Shown here: in pieces, positions 53,185 to 64,000 of the stretch
Position numbering within the stretch: the first letter of the stretch is position 1
How the letters are laid out: each line of letters opens with the position of its first letter
Source: Amorphophallus konjac
Lineage: Eukaryota; Streptophyta; Magnoliopsida; Alismatales; Araceae
DNA: 64,000 nucleotides
Reading direction: 5' to 3'
Assembly (NCBI GenBank): GCA_022559845.1
Contig: CM040123.1
Coordinates: 321,141,933-321,205,932 of the forward strand
Position numbers and translations under genes: made by a program
Notes under the pieces: generated by a model
Database searches by the model: none
The model's input: only the letters and a program-made list of their open reading frames with translations
What the model was told of the DNA's origin: nothing

Positions 53185-54927
53185 ATGACTACCATGATGT
53201 GCACCTTAAACTCTCCACCTGTGTTTGATGGTTGCAATTTCGATTTGTGGTTAGGAAGGATGTGTAGTCTAGTCAATTCATACGACCCTAAGCTATGGAA
53301 GCTTATTTCACATGGTCCTTATGAATTGCCTAAAGACAAAAATGTCTGGACTACAAATCAAAAACTTAAACATGATCAAAATTGTTTGACTCTAAAATTA
53401 CTTATTGCTGCAGTTGATTCTAATCATTTCCCTTTTGTTTCTCGTTGCAGCTCCGCAAAGGAAATATTGGATGGATTAACAGACTTCAAGGAAGAGCATG
53501 AAGACAGCTGTCTTGTGGCAGGCACGAGTGAACAAGGGAGTGAACATCCAAGTGGATCAAGCTCAAAGGTAAATTCTGATTCTGATAATGAAGATGAATT
53601 TAGCTATGAAGATTTATTGAATACATATGATGAGCTTTCTGAAAAATACAAGAAGTTAAGATCGTAAAATAGAAAATTGAAAAAGGATGTTGAACAAAAT
53701 AACTGTAATTCCTCATGCAAAGAATGCTCACACTTAAAGGAATTAATTGATGGTCATGTGTTTGACATTGAAATTCATAAAGATCAAATTTGTTACTTGA
53801 GAAATGAAAATAAAGAGTTGAGAGAGAGAATAAGTTCAATGGATAATGGTCAGACTAAATTTGTCAATGATAAGAAACTTGAAAAAGAAAATGAGAAACT
53901 GAAGGAATTGAATAAAGCCATTTCTGAAAGATTGTTGAGTCTTGAAAAAAGAAAATCTGTGGTTATTAGAGATTATGAAAATGTGGATGAATTTAGGCAA
54001 GAAGTAGAATGCCTTAAGACTACCAATGCCATGCTGAATGTAAGTCTTTCTACTTATGAAGAAGAACTTGCCAATTTTGAATTGCAAATTTCATCTCTTC
54101 AATCTGAAATTCTTGACTTGAATGATTCATTATCTAGATTTGTAAATGATCAAGATAACTTGAATAAATTGTTGGGGATGAAAGCGAATTTTTAAAATGA
54201 AGGGCTGGGCTATAATCTTGTGAACAAAAAGAAGTTTGAAAATAAAGTTTATACATCTCTTGTGCACAGTTCAAACATAGCCAGCACATCAAATGGGTCC
54301 CCAAATCAATCTTCTTCACAGACAATAAAAAGATCAAATGGAAATCTAAAAAAGAAAAATCATGCTGCACACACACATGCATCCACAAAGAAAATCAATT
54401 TGCATCAAAAATCTAAAAATACTACTAGCACACCCATGCATGTTGAACATATTTCTACCACACACAGACAACCAACTAGAAAGAAACTCACATGCTTTTA
54501 TTGTGGAAAACATAGACATGCTATGCATAATTGCTTCATTATGAAGAATGATGACTTGAGAGCATGTAGGAACCAAGCTGTTTTGAAAAATGCAAAGAAA
54601 GTCTTCACCACAAAACCTTCCATACATTGTAATCACTGTGGTAAAAGAGGCCACACCAAGTCATACTGCTGGTTACTCATGAAGAAAGAGAGTCTTCACT
54701 CAACAAGTCATGCTCACATACATAAACCAGTAGAGTCAATGAGAAAGAAAAATGTGATGCCACGTGATTCCCCCCATCACTTTGGCAAATCTGGAAATGT
54801 TAAGCATGATTATTTTCTCATGAAAAATTATGACTTGAATGTTGTTAAAAATTAGAAATTACATGCTAAAGTTGCTTCTAACCCACAAGGACCCAAAAGG
54901 ATTTGGGTACCTAAGAAGGCCAAATGA
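53185..54927 (+). pseudogene. Copia gag of element 2 (shortened), two zinc knuckles, WVPK end
   Basis: One frame runs from ATG 53185 (MTTMMCTLNSPPVFDG) to TGA 54927, with in-frame TAA 53665-53667, TAA 54193-54195 and TAG 54853-54855. The copia gag entry (FDGCNFDLWLGRM, LWKLISHGPYEL) is followed by CSSAKEILDGLTDFKEEHED, where the middle of the domain appears to be missing when compared with element 1. Then come an acidic stretch (SDSDNEDEFSYEDLLNTYDEL), coiled coil (53680-54180), knuckles CFYCGKHRHAMHNC and CNHCGKRGHTKSYC, and the end GPKRIWVPKKAK. Layout and ending parallel the gag at 46065-48524. Confidence 0.8.
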
Positions 54928-57900
54928 GAAATCTGTTTTGCAGGTGTGCCTTGGGAATGAAAAGCATGAAATCTATTTTCATCAAGAAGGTAAGGCACAC
55001 TGGCCAAGTGGCATAAGTCAGGTTAAAAGAAAAATCAAAACTGAAATTTGAAAACTTAGGTGATATCCCTCTCACTTTCTTCAGTAATTGTGTCATTGGT
55101 TTGATTCATATTGTGCTGAATAGTCTTGTGATAATGCACATGTCTGTACATGCATTCCATCCATAGTTGTTTGCATATCTATGTGTACATCACTTGTCAT
55201 ATAGCATCTTGTTGTAAGAGAGCTTGAAGATTCTTCAGATCATGATTTCACTACATATATTGAGTTTGCATACACTTTCACGTACTGTCATGCATAAGTT
55301 GAATATTATGAATTCATGTGATAATGCATAGCAATCCTCCTACCTTTACCACCCTTGACTATATTGTATATCAAATGGTGACATGTGGAAGGACATGTTT
55401 TGTCTGTCTGAAAGCTATCACTATGCGTGAGGTGATCTTCAGATCTAAGTTCTCCGCCCGGTACTATGAGTCAATTAGTTACAGACTACATATGGCAATA
55501 GATGGTAACTGAACACCTTGCATTCATGCACACATATTAAGGGGGATCAACCACATTCATCAAATTAATCTAGTGTCTAGGTTCACGTTGAGTCATGCAT
55601 CATGTCTAGACCTTCCTAGGGGATGATTGGTTGTTAGAAGAATGTGTCATGTCATTGTTAATAAATTTGAATTGAAATTGATGAATCAAGTCCTTTTATC
55701 TTTGGATGCAGACTATACTCCCAAAATCTAAATGATGATGAGCTAGTCATGGCCAAGCTTGAGTCAATGAAAGGGATACCTTGCAAGGATGAAAATGATG
55801 AGAATCCTCTCAAGTTGCTACAAGAAAATGGGATACGTTGTGTAGAACAACTTCTAGGATCGACTCAAGTACAAGGTAGTGAAAGTCCTATACGTGTTGA
55901 AGCAAGTACCCAAGACATGGTATGAAAGGCGCGCATCTCTTTTAACCAAGAATGGGTTCAATAGGTAAGGTTGACCAACCACCTCTTACAAGGCAAATCA
56001 AGTAAAAAACTTCTTAGTGGTTCAAGTACATGTGGATGTTATCATTTCTGAGCTACTAAAAATGCCATTTGTGAAGATTTTACAGGGACTGTGCAAGGAG
56101 ATTTTAAAATACTCTCATGAGTAAACTGAGTTTCACTCTTCTTTGGATTGTAGGTGAAAGGCTTGGAAGAAAATAGATTCTCAAGGCAAAGGTAAGAAAG
56201 CAAAAGCTAAAATATCAACCTTCGTGAGGTTGGTGATTTTTAGTGATTGAAGGCTTCCAGTCTTGTCTCCTAAACTAAGGTAATTCAACCTTTTCAATTC
56301 ATGCAATGACCGTCTTTGTCACTTGGTGACACTCTCAAGTGACAGGTATTAATTCTAAAAACTTGAATTGTCATTTACTAGCATGTTGTGATGAATGTGC
56401 CTAATTGATTGAATCAAATTGAAAATCTTGAAAGATGTGTATGAAGTGGTTGCATATTGAATATTCTCAATTTGAATTACATGATCACACTTGAATTGAA
56501 TTACATATCTAGTATATCAAATGGCGTCTGTGGAAGAGTAGATTATATCCACTTGGAAGCATTCCCTATGCGTTAAGTTGGGTCTTCGGACTAAAATCTC
56601 CGCCTTGTACCAGATCCTAAAAATTGTGATTGGTGGAGTTATGAATGAATCATTGAGCTGAGTTCTTTAAATTGAAAATATGTTTCTGATCAAATGATTC
56701 AAATATTTAGTTTCTGGATGATTTCTAATTTCAAAACTTGTGAAATGCTCTTGAAAATCTGATTTTGAATAATTCTGAAAATTGGGTTGTATTGCTTAAT
56801 TTTGATCATTTATGCACCCTTATTCATAAAGGCCATGCCATGAAAAATATTGTTGACACATTAATATAATGTGAATGCTCCAATGTGAAATTTACCTCAT
56901 GATTTGAAGATCAAGCCCTCCTATACTACATTTGCATCTTGCATCACATGCTCATCTAGGCATAGGTTGCACGCATTAGAATGAATTCATGCATTAGCTG
57001 AAGTTAGTTCATTCATTTGGTATCAGAAGTTTCACACCACATTGCATTCTGTCTTGACATGTTGCATTTCATTACTATATGATCAAGTTCCATTGCATCA
57101 GTACTCATGCATTAGCTGCATTCACTTCATTCAATTGGTATCCATTTGTTTGGCATCAGTTGCACATTTGCATTGCATGTTGCATACATTCCCTCTCTGT
57201 GCTTGCTTGATATTATATGCTATTCACCCCCATCCCTTGGCATTTCTATGGCCTTATGTCTTCTTGATAAATAATGCTGCATTTGAGTCATTATTGGAGT
57301 GTTTCATGTCGTACACTCTGTGAGAGTTTATATTTCATAAGTGCATCTATTTAGGGGGAGTTGCATTGTTATGTATTCATGATATTTTCGGTATACATGC
57401 TGAATCAAATTCGCACACTTCAAGCACAAAATGTAAAAATGTGTGTTAAAGATAAGGATATATGAATTTTCTTTTCAACACCCTCGAGATGTTAAACTTG
57501 CTGCATGTATGTTTAAGAGATAGTTGAGGAAAAAGCTGCCTACCTATCCTTTTTTTAAAAAATCTCGGATGAAAATGAAAGATAGAGCAATGCTCGGTCT
57601 CACTGAGTAAACTGGGCACATGTCACCTGAGACGTGATATGATTCATATCTGAAAAGTGTTGACTAGTATCTCTATTCAAAATGAGGTGAAATGGTTCAG
57701 TATTCTGAGTAACTAGGGATTCTGGCATGAGCTCCATGCGTCTACTCGCGTAAAAAGGAATTATTTGAACTTGATCACTCTTGAAAAATTCTGACTATCT
57801 TGTGTTATTAGTTGAGTTGAAAAATGATGGTGAAAACTCATTGTGGTAGAGCGTAGCCTCCAATACGATATTCTCAAAATTGAAGTGCATTCTGTAAAAT

Positions 57901-58992
57901 GTCTCATTGTGTTAATCTGAAAATCTGAATATCCATATTGCAACTATCATTTTTCATGTTACTCACTTACACATCTGGAAATTTGATTCATTATGTATTC
58001 ATAAAATTGATTGACTGCTTTAGTAATTGCATGAATCTCCTATATGATTGTACAATCTCCCATGTGCTGCACATGTGCATTCCAGTTAGCATGACTCTCT
58101 TGCATCTTTCTTATACCCATTCCCTTCTTATATATGTATGGGGGAGATTGCATGTATGTTTATATGTAACTGTTTGGTTGCATTGTGTGCACTTTATGAG
58201 TCATCATCTGCATATACATAGCTTCATGCATTTAAACAGAAAATGTAAAAATTAAAAAATCAACAAAATTCTAAAATTTTGGACTTCAATTTCTTTACTC
58301 TTGCTATGGGGTATTTGCCTTCATTGAACTCATCTTTTGCCCTAATCGATTTTCATGTGATTATATGATTGCTTTGAGTTTCATGCATTTCAAACCAAAA
58401 TACAAAAAATCAAAAAATTTGAAAATCAAAGAAAATCCTTTTGATATGCCCTCCTGCTCTTGTTTGTTGTGAAAATCTGACATGGGATTTAGATCTTGTA
58501 TGCTATTCTGCTGAACACCTCATCCTGTGCACATCTTCCTCCACTGGTTCATATCCTTGAGGTCAATCACCACCTTCAATTGGTATCAATACATGCTTGA
58601 CTGTATTTGCTTTGGATGGTATCATATTGATTTGTGAGAATAATCACCAATTAGTTTCCTATGATTGGAATCATATTGATTTGTTCGTCCATGATTTGCC
58701 CTTGCTTCTTCTGATTTGATAAGATTGGCTATTGCTGTTTCAAAGGGAGATAAGCTTGCTCTTCCTTCTTTGGCTTCTTCCAGCTTGTTGATATTGTTGA
58801 TCATGTCACAGGGGGAGAAAGATTTGTATTATCCCGCTTTTTGATTATGTCAAAGGGGGAGAAAAATTGATGATTATGTGTGACAAGGGGAGAAGAACTT
58901 TTGTGCCATTCTGTTAGTTGTATCATCATTAATAAGTTTATCATTAAATTTTTCATCATCACTAAGTTTGTCATCATCAAAAAGGGGGAGAT
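54928..58992 (+). other. Pol-less 3' region of copia element 2 with repeated purine tracts
   Basis: Over 4 kb with no protease, integrase or polymerase motif in any frame. GGGGGA tracts occur at about 55540, 57353, 58140, 58811, 58855, 58887 and 58983; the last (AAAGGGGGAGATTA) abuts the 3' LTR. The four final tracts lie within 180 bp, each preceded by GTCA/CATCA-like sequence. This is the multiple polypurine tract pattern of Sireviruses. A short duplicated motif, ATATCAAATGG..CTCCGCC..GTACTATGAG/GTACCAGATC, appears at 55368-55468 and 56514-56612. Confidence 0.75.
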
Positions 58993-60913
58993 TATTGAGT
59001 TATGGTTTTGATGATTGTTGTGATTGTTAAGTTGTGGTTTTGATGATAACTAAACTTAATGTGTGATTAAGTGATGATAACTAAACTTGTGGTTGATTGC
59101 TCATGCTCTTGTTATTTATATATGGTTGAGATGGTAAATGGGAACAGTTACATGGTCTTGATCCTTGGTTTACATATGTTAGTTTTACAAGAGGCAAGAG
59201 GTTTCATAACCTCTTCAACGGGAACAAGCATGGTATTAACCTTGACTATCTTGCTTGCAGGATCAAACACATGGCAGTCACCTGGTGATTCAAACGTGTG
59301 GATAAGCACCCAGCTCCTCTACAATCCAAAACAGACATGAATGGGCTGCTAAAGGACTTAAGCGACGGAGCTGAAGAGGTTAACGGACCGACTCGGGAAA
59401 ACCCGGGGCCTGCCCAGCTGGCGGTCGACCGCCAGCTCAGGGGCGGTCGACCGCCCCTGCCAGCAGCTCACCGCCTACAGGGATTTACAGTGGCGGTCGA
59501 CCGCCATCCTAGTAGCGGTCGATCGGAATTCCCAGAAACCAACGGTCAGCAGTTCTCTCAGTAGCGGTCGACCGCCAGCCCCGATAAGCCAAAAATATTG
59601 ACTTTTGTCCATCTCGAAAGAAGCATCTCCTCTTGATATTGTTTAATCCCAAAGCCACCAAACCCTCCAGAATTTGTGGATCTGGTCTAGGGCTTGTCCA
59701 TAGACCTTCCAAGGGTTATAAAACATCCTATTAGAGTCATAACCCTAATTATCCAAGAGATCCAAAGGGGAGGCTGTCCAAGGAGGAAGAAGAGGTACTG
59801 TAGCTCCGTGAACAGTACCTCATGCATCAAGCTCTTCATCTATCTCCAACCCATTCAAGATATTTCTGAAGCCATCTACCTCCAAGAAGGTGTAGAAGCA
59901 ATCAAGGTTCAAAGCTACATCCATACACCTCTTCATCAACTCAAGGTGATCCAAGGGAAGAAGAAGAAGGATGCTACAAGGAAGAAGGAGCCATTCAAGC
60001 ATCATCTGAAGGTACTCTAGCTCCATTTGAAGTCAGCAGTCTCAAAGGAAGAGAATAAGCTCACAAGCATCAAGAAGATACATGGATTTGTCCAAGGAAG
60101 AAGGACGGGTACTGTAGCCGTGAACAATACTCCGTGCAAGAAGATCTACATCAAATATAAGGCCATTCAAGCTGAGTCTCAAGCTATTCAAGTGAAGAAG
60201 GAATCAACGTGAACATCCAGAGCACACACTCAGGGGGAGCCTAAATCAGGAGCTTTCTAAACTATGGTTTATTCATGTTTGTGTTTTGTGCTTTATAGTT
60301 TCATATTTATGTTTCTTATAAACTACAAACTCGTGTGTGTGTGGATCGTTGTTGGATCCGTGGTCGTGTGTGTGTGTGTCGTACTTGATTCGTGTGTGCG
60401 TAGGTCTTCTTAGATCTGCGTGTGTGTGTGGATTTATCCATATCTTAGTATTTGTGTGTGTGGAGTGCTGCACTTATCGCAGCGTGTGTGTTTCTTGTTG
60501 ATCCGCTTGTTGGATCGTGTTGGAGACTTCGTCTCCGTGTGTGTGTGTGTTTTGGGGCGCGTCCCCGTGTGTGTGGGCAGGCGTCGTCCTGCGTGTGTGG
60601 TTGGAGCATCATCTCTGTTTAGGGATTTATCCCCGAGTGAAGTCTCACCGGGTTTGGTGAGGGGTGGACGTAGGATTACCGTCGTTGCATCCAAACCACC
60701 TTAAAAATCGTTATGCATTGTGTGTTATTTGTGTGGTTTGATTATTTTCGTTGTATGGTCGTGTGGGAACGGAAAGTTTGAGAGAATTAGTTAATTAGTT
60801 TTCATATGCTAATTATTGTTTATCACATATTTTGTAAAAAGGGTAAAAGTTTTCGTAAAATTTATTATCACCCAATTCACCCCCCTCTTGGGTGTCATTG
60901 ATCACGAGACTCA
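58993..60913 (+). repeat. Right (3') LTR of copia element 2, 1921 bp
   Basis: Begins TATTGAGTTATGG, so the first G of the canonical TG end has become A. Ends CACGAGACTCA. Collinear with the left LTR. Differences include an extra GGCGGTCGACCGCC pair (59420-59455) and loss of one CTCTGCAGGTCGACC unit. Confidence 0.9.
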
Positions 60914-61505
60914 AATTAGATATCCGTTTTGGATTCCATCAGCTCTCCCAGGTCACTATCATCACCTCTTCTTGGTTTGTTTTAAACTAAGTTTAAAAGA
61001 AAAAAATACTATTTTGAGAGTCGAGCCTTAACCGAATATCCAATTTGGAATCCGTCAGCTCTCCCAGGTCACTATCATCACCTAGATGGTGTTGGAACAA
61101 TCGGTAGATTGATCAGGCTGATATTTCAGATTGTGGACCCCCCAACCCGAGTTCTTTGATTTTAAACTAAGTTAGTTGGAAAAAAGATAATTTAAGTGTC
61201 GAGCCCAAATGTGATATTTGATTTAGATTTCATCAGCTCTCACAGGTCACTCTCATCACCTAGATCATGTTGGAACAATCGGTATGCCGATCAGACTGAT
61301 ATTTTAGATTTTGGACCCCACCTTAAGCTCTTTAGTTTGTTTTAAACTAAGTTATATATAAGGGAGAATGTTATTTTGAGCGTTGAGCCCAAACTGGGTA
61401 TCCAATTTAGATTTTGTCAGCTCTCACAAGTCACTCTCACAACTTAGATCGTGTTGGAACAATCAGCATGCCGATCAGCCTGGTATTTTAGATTTTGGAC
61501 CCTAT
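60914..61505 (+). repeat. Satellite of about 180 bp, right part
   Basis: After AATTA (target duplication) the monomer resumes with GATATCCGTTTTGGATTCC. Monomer starts GATCAGGCTGA, GATCAGACTGA and GATCAGCCTGG are at 61111, 61289 and 61473 (steps 178 and 184 bp). The region 60960-61090 holds a partly duplicated, shortened monomer. The array stops near 61505. Confidence 0.85.
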
Positions 61506-61635
61506 TGACAGTACTAAGATTTGATGGCGGGGACAATGAGTCCTGCCCACAGGTTAAACCCGTGCAAGATCAAAATTTTAGAAAATAATCCAAGGGTGAC
61601 TACCAAATTATCTTCAAGCCCCACTGGAGCAAGGT

Positions 61636-63620
61636 TGATGAGTGTCATATTTCATATCATAATTTGCATCACATATGTCATATGTGGGCATTAAAAGAAT
61701 AAAGTTATGCAATTTAGAAAATTAACTTCAATCTCACAAATAATTTGAGTTTGCACGAAAATTAACCATCCTTTTAAGTCACAATGATTATGTGAGATAT
61801 GAAATTGCATAAATGATCAATTACATAATCTATTTTTGGCATTTAAAAAAAGTTTTTATTATTGCAAGAATGGGCGACCAAAGGCCAGCCGCCAATTCCT
61901 GACCCGTTTTGCAAAAGAAAATAATAAACGGCCAGAGCCCTGTCACCATTTAAATGAATGCTAGTTTAGAAGGGCGCAGTTTCAAGAATGAGCGACCATT
62001 TAAGAAGGCACCCATTTATTGTACGAAATAGAAGAAAAGGGGGTGAAAATATGAAAAAAAATGAAACTGCGCCTGTTCGAAAAGTCGCCCATTCATTTGT
62101 AAGGAAAAGCTAGAAATATCAAAATAAGGAAATGAAGAATCTGTGACCGTTTGAAAAATCGCACTTTATGAAATGAACGACCATGCAATAGTCGCCATTT
62201 CAGCTCGAAGCAGAAATGGAAACGGATGGAGCTCGATGGAGTTATCTTGATCCTAATGAGGATATCTTCTCATATTTTGGAGTTATCTCTCAATGTTTGG
62301 CACTAGAAGGACTCTATGGATGAAGGAAAGTCAGATTTGAGCTTAATCTCCAAGGATTTGATCGATTGGGAGCCTTTGCACTCAATAAAAGCCGCCCTAG
62401 AGTGACCATGGCAGAGATCTTAACCTTTTTCATTACTTTCTGTTCTTCCTTTCGATTTACTGTCTTTAGCAAAGTTCTTCATTTTTTAATACTCTTAATT
62501 TTATTATTCTTCCTCTTCTTCTAAATCTACTTAGTTTTCAAGTTATAGCTTAGTTTTCAAAGTTCCATTTTTACATTTTACTATTCATCAGCGCATCCCT
62601 CCGTTCTTCTCAAGTTTCTTCCCCTTCTCCTCTTCTTTTCATCTTAGTCCTTTCAGCAAAGTTGTTCATTTTTCTTAGATCTAGATTTTATTATTCTTCC
62701 TCTTCCTATAATTCTCTCTCATTTTCAAGTTATTTTCTATTTTTTAAAGTTCAGTCTCTCCCATTTTTACTGTTCACCCGCGCAAATCACCCCTATCCTT
62801 CGCTAGTTTTCCCCATCTTCCGATCTTATTCTCCCTATTCTCTCTTCACCAAAGTTCTTCCACTCCTCTAGATCTCCAACTTCTTCTTCATCATCTTCTG
62901 ATTCCTCCTACTTTTAGAGCTATTTCATCTTCTCTTCTACTCTATTTTTCTTATTTCTTTCACTATTTTATTATTCTTTCTCTAATCCACCGTAGCCTCT
63001 TAATCTCCTCTCTATCTGATTCTCTCTTATTTAAACACACACATAGCATGCATGTCTTGATTTTAAATCTTCCTCCTCTATCTCTCCATCCTCTATATTC
63101 TTCCAAACATCTCCATGGCGGATCTTCTACTTCGGCCTTCTAAAGACTGCGTTCATCTCCAAAGTGGGGTGATCCATCTCAAAGGCTCGGCACGGCTATT
63201 GGGCGGCGCTACTCTTCCAATTTTTTGACTTTATTTCTTCCCTTGTTCTTTTATTTTATGCAAGTTGTAATTTTCATTTTCATAGAGTTGTAATCTTTCC
63301 TCTTAGCAATAAAATTTATCTTTTGTAATTGTTCTTTTTTCTTTCTCACTAACTCTTCCAAATTTCTCTTCTCCAACCCTCTCATATTCTTTAAATAGTT
63401 TTATTTCCACGCAAATTTATTTTCCTTTTCATAAGCTCACTCAAAATTCAATTTTCACAAATATAAGGGTTTTCCAACTTGCGTTAATTGAAAATATTCC
63501 TTTCCGTAGGATCGACCCGTTCTTATCACTCTACTTGGATTTTAAATCTTTTTAGTGAGTGAGTGCGATAATTTTTAAAATTGTGACATGACATTTTAAC
63601 GACGAGTGTAGTGCGTACCA
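61636..63620 (+). repeat. 5' LTR of an Athila-like Ty3/gypsy element (tentative)
   Basis: The proposed start is TGATGAGTGTCATATTTC; the end is GTGCGTACCA just before a degenerate primer site. It contains pyrimidine-rich sequence (62430-63020) in which a segment of about 180 bp is imperfectly duplicated (TTTATTATTCTTCCTCTTC at 62499 and again near 62686), and an AATAAA (63309-63314) about 300 bases before the end. The second LTR is outside the window, so the left boundary is a guess. Confidence 0.45.
63309..63314 (+). terminator. Poly(A) signal within the Athila-like LTR
   Basis: CTTAGCAATAAAATTTATC, with TTGTAATTG downstream, fits an R-region poly(A) site. Confidence 0.4.
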
Positions 63621-63621
63621 A

Positions 63622-63644
63622 TTTTTGGAGCTGTTACCGAGGAG
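63622..63644 (+). other. Degenerate primer binding site (tRNA-Asp type)
   Basis: TTTTTGGAGCTGTTACCGAG aligns with the TTTTTGGCGCCGTTGCCGGGG signature that follows Athila-type 5' LTRs. About four changes are seen, three of them C-to-T or G-to-A. The A-rich leader (63700-64000) that follows is also typical. No gag frame is reached before the window ends. Confidence 0.5.
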
Positions 63645-64000
63645 GAAAATAATTTTTAATAGTTGAAAATTCTTGTGTTTGATGTGTATATTGGCATACT
63701 AATTTTTCTATTTTTATTTTTTAGAAAAAAGAAAAAAAATAAGAAAATCACAAAATCACAAAAAAATCGAGAACTGAAATTCACATAAAATAAACTATTG
63801 TAGAAAATAGGAAGCGTCGCTAAAGGTCTGTATCTGTCACAACATGAAGCAAAAAGTAGAAAATCTAAAAATCCTAGAAATCCAAGCGTCGTTACAGGTT
63901 AGTAAACGTAGGAACATATCATGCTTTGCCAATTTAAAAAAAAAAATCAAAAACCACAGAAAGCATGATCTTAGGCTTTATTTTCCAATAGTTTGTAGGT

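Larger units (their letters stand above)
51181..60913 (+). mobile_element. Sirevirus-like Ty1/copia element 2, gag only
   Basis: LTRs 51181-53123 and 58993-60913. The flanks AATTG (51176-51180) and AATTA (60914-60918) are a target duplication with one change. The primer site after the left LTR fixes plus orientation. The internal region codes for a broken gag with two zinc knuckles, then 4 kb without pol. Several AAGGGGGAGA tracts precede the 3' LTR. Confidence 0.88.

Overview
This is nuclear DNA from a flowering plant with a large, repeat-rich genome. The evidence is: nested Ty3/gypsy and Ty1/copia LTR retrotransposons with initiator-tRNA-Met primer sites, plant-specific mobile-domain families (PMD, DUF7745-like, PF04195-like, PF20167-like), intron-containing genes with canonical GT..AG borders, and no ribosomal, tRNA or organellar genes. 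A monocot is plausible but I cannot fix the species. I see no ordinary housekeeping gene; nearly everything is mobile or repeat derived.

Layout. (1) 1-9.4 kb: two host-like genes of transposon origin, both on the minus strand. One is a seven-exon plant mobile domain gene (1038-3737) with a single in-frame stop. The other is a DUF7745-like gene (4302-5711) with an apparently intact main exon, a TATA-like box and a poly(A) signal. Fifteen copies of a 26-28 bp near-perfect GC-rich palindrome sit in intron 1 of the first gene, between the two genes, and upstream of the second (7.16-7.81 kb). A TATA box, a leader-like stretch and a six-copy tandem repeat follow (7.8-8.9 kb). (2) 9.4-27.4 kb: a decayed PF04195-type ORF, broken off by a chromovirus-like Ty3/gypsy element (10630-27271, minus orientation). 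One LTR of that element was later split by a younger gag-only LTR element (10726-17751) with equal 2375-bp LTRs and a GGATG target duplication. (3) 27.4-34 kb: an LTR-like fragment, a decayed PF20167-type ORF, and a 2.4-kb field of repeated TTTGTCACC motifs. Inside that field lies a compact unit with a TATA box, an 84-codon ORF and an AATAAA. (4) 34-40 kb: DNA-transposon-like debris, including a 152-bp-arm hairpin, two acidic protein tails of the same type, and fields of short direct and inverted motifs like CACTA subterminal repeats. (5) 40-61.5 kb: a tandem satellite of about 180 bp split by two Sirevirus-like copia elements, 40390-51077 (minus) and 51181-60913 (plus). Each keeps a degraded gag ending in a WVPK motif and has no pol. 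(6) 61.6-64 kb: the 5' LTR and degenerate primer site of an Athila-like element that runs off the window.

The genes form no pathway. The interest lies in repeat architecture: the palindrome array around the two mobile-domain genes, the dense TGTAYAGACTT motif in one copia LTR with a 596-bp unit tripled in only one LTR, the long hairpin, and the two pol-less Sirevirus-like elements that stop at the same protein motif. Coordinates of splice sites and element ends were read by eye.
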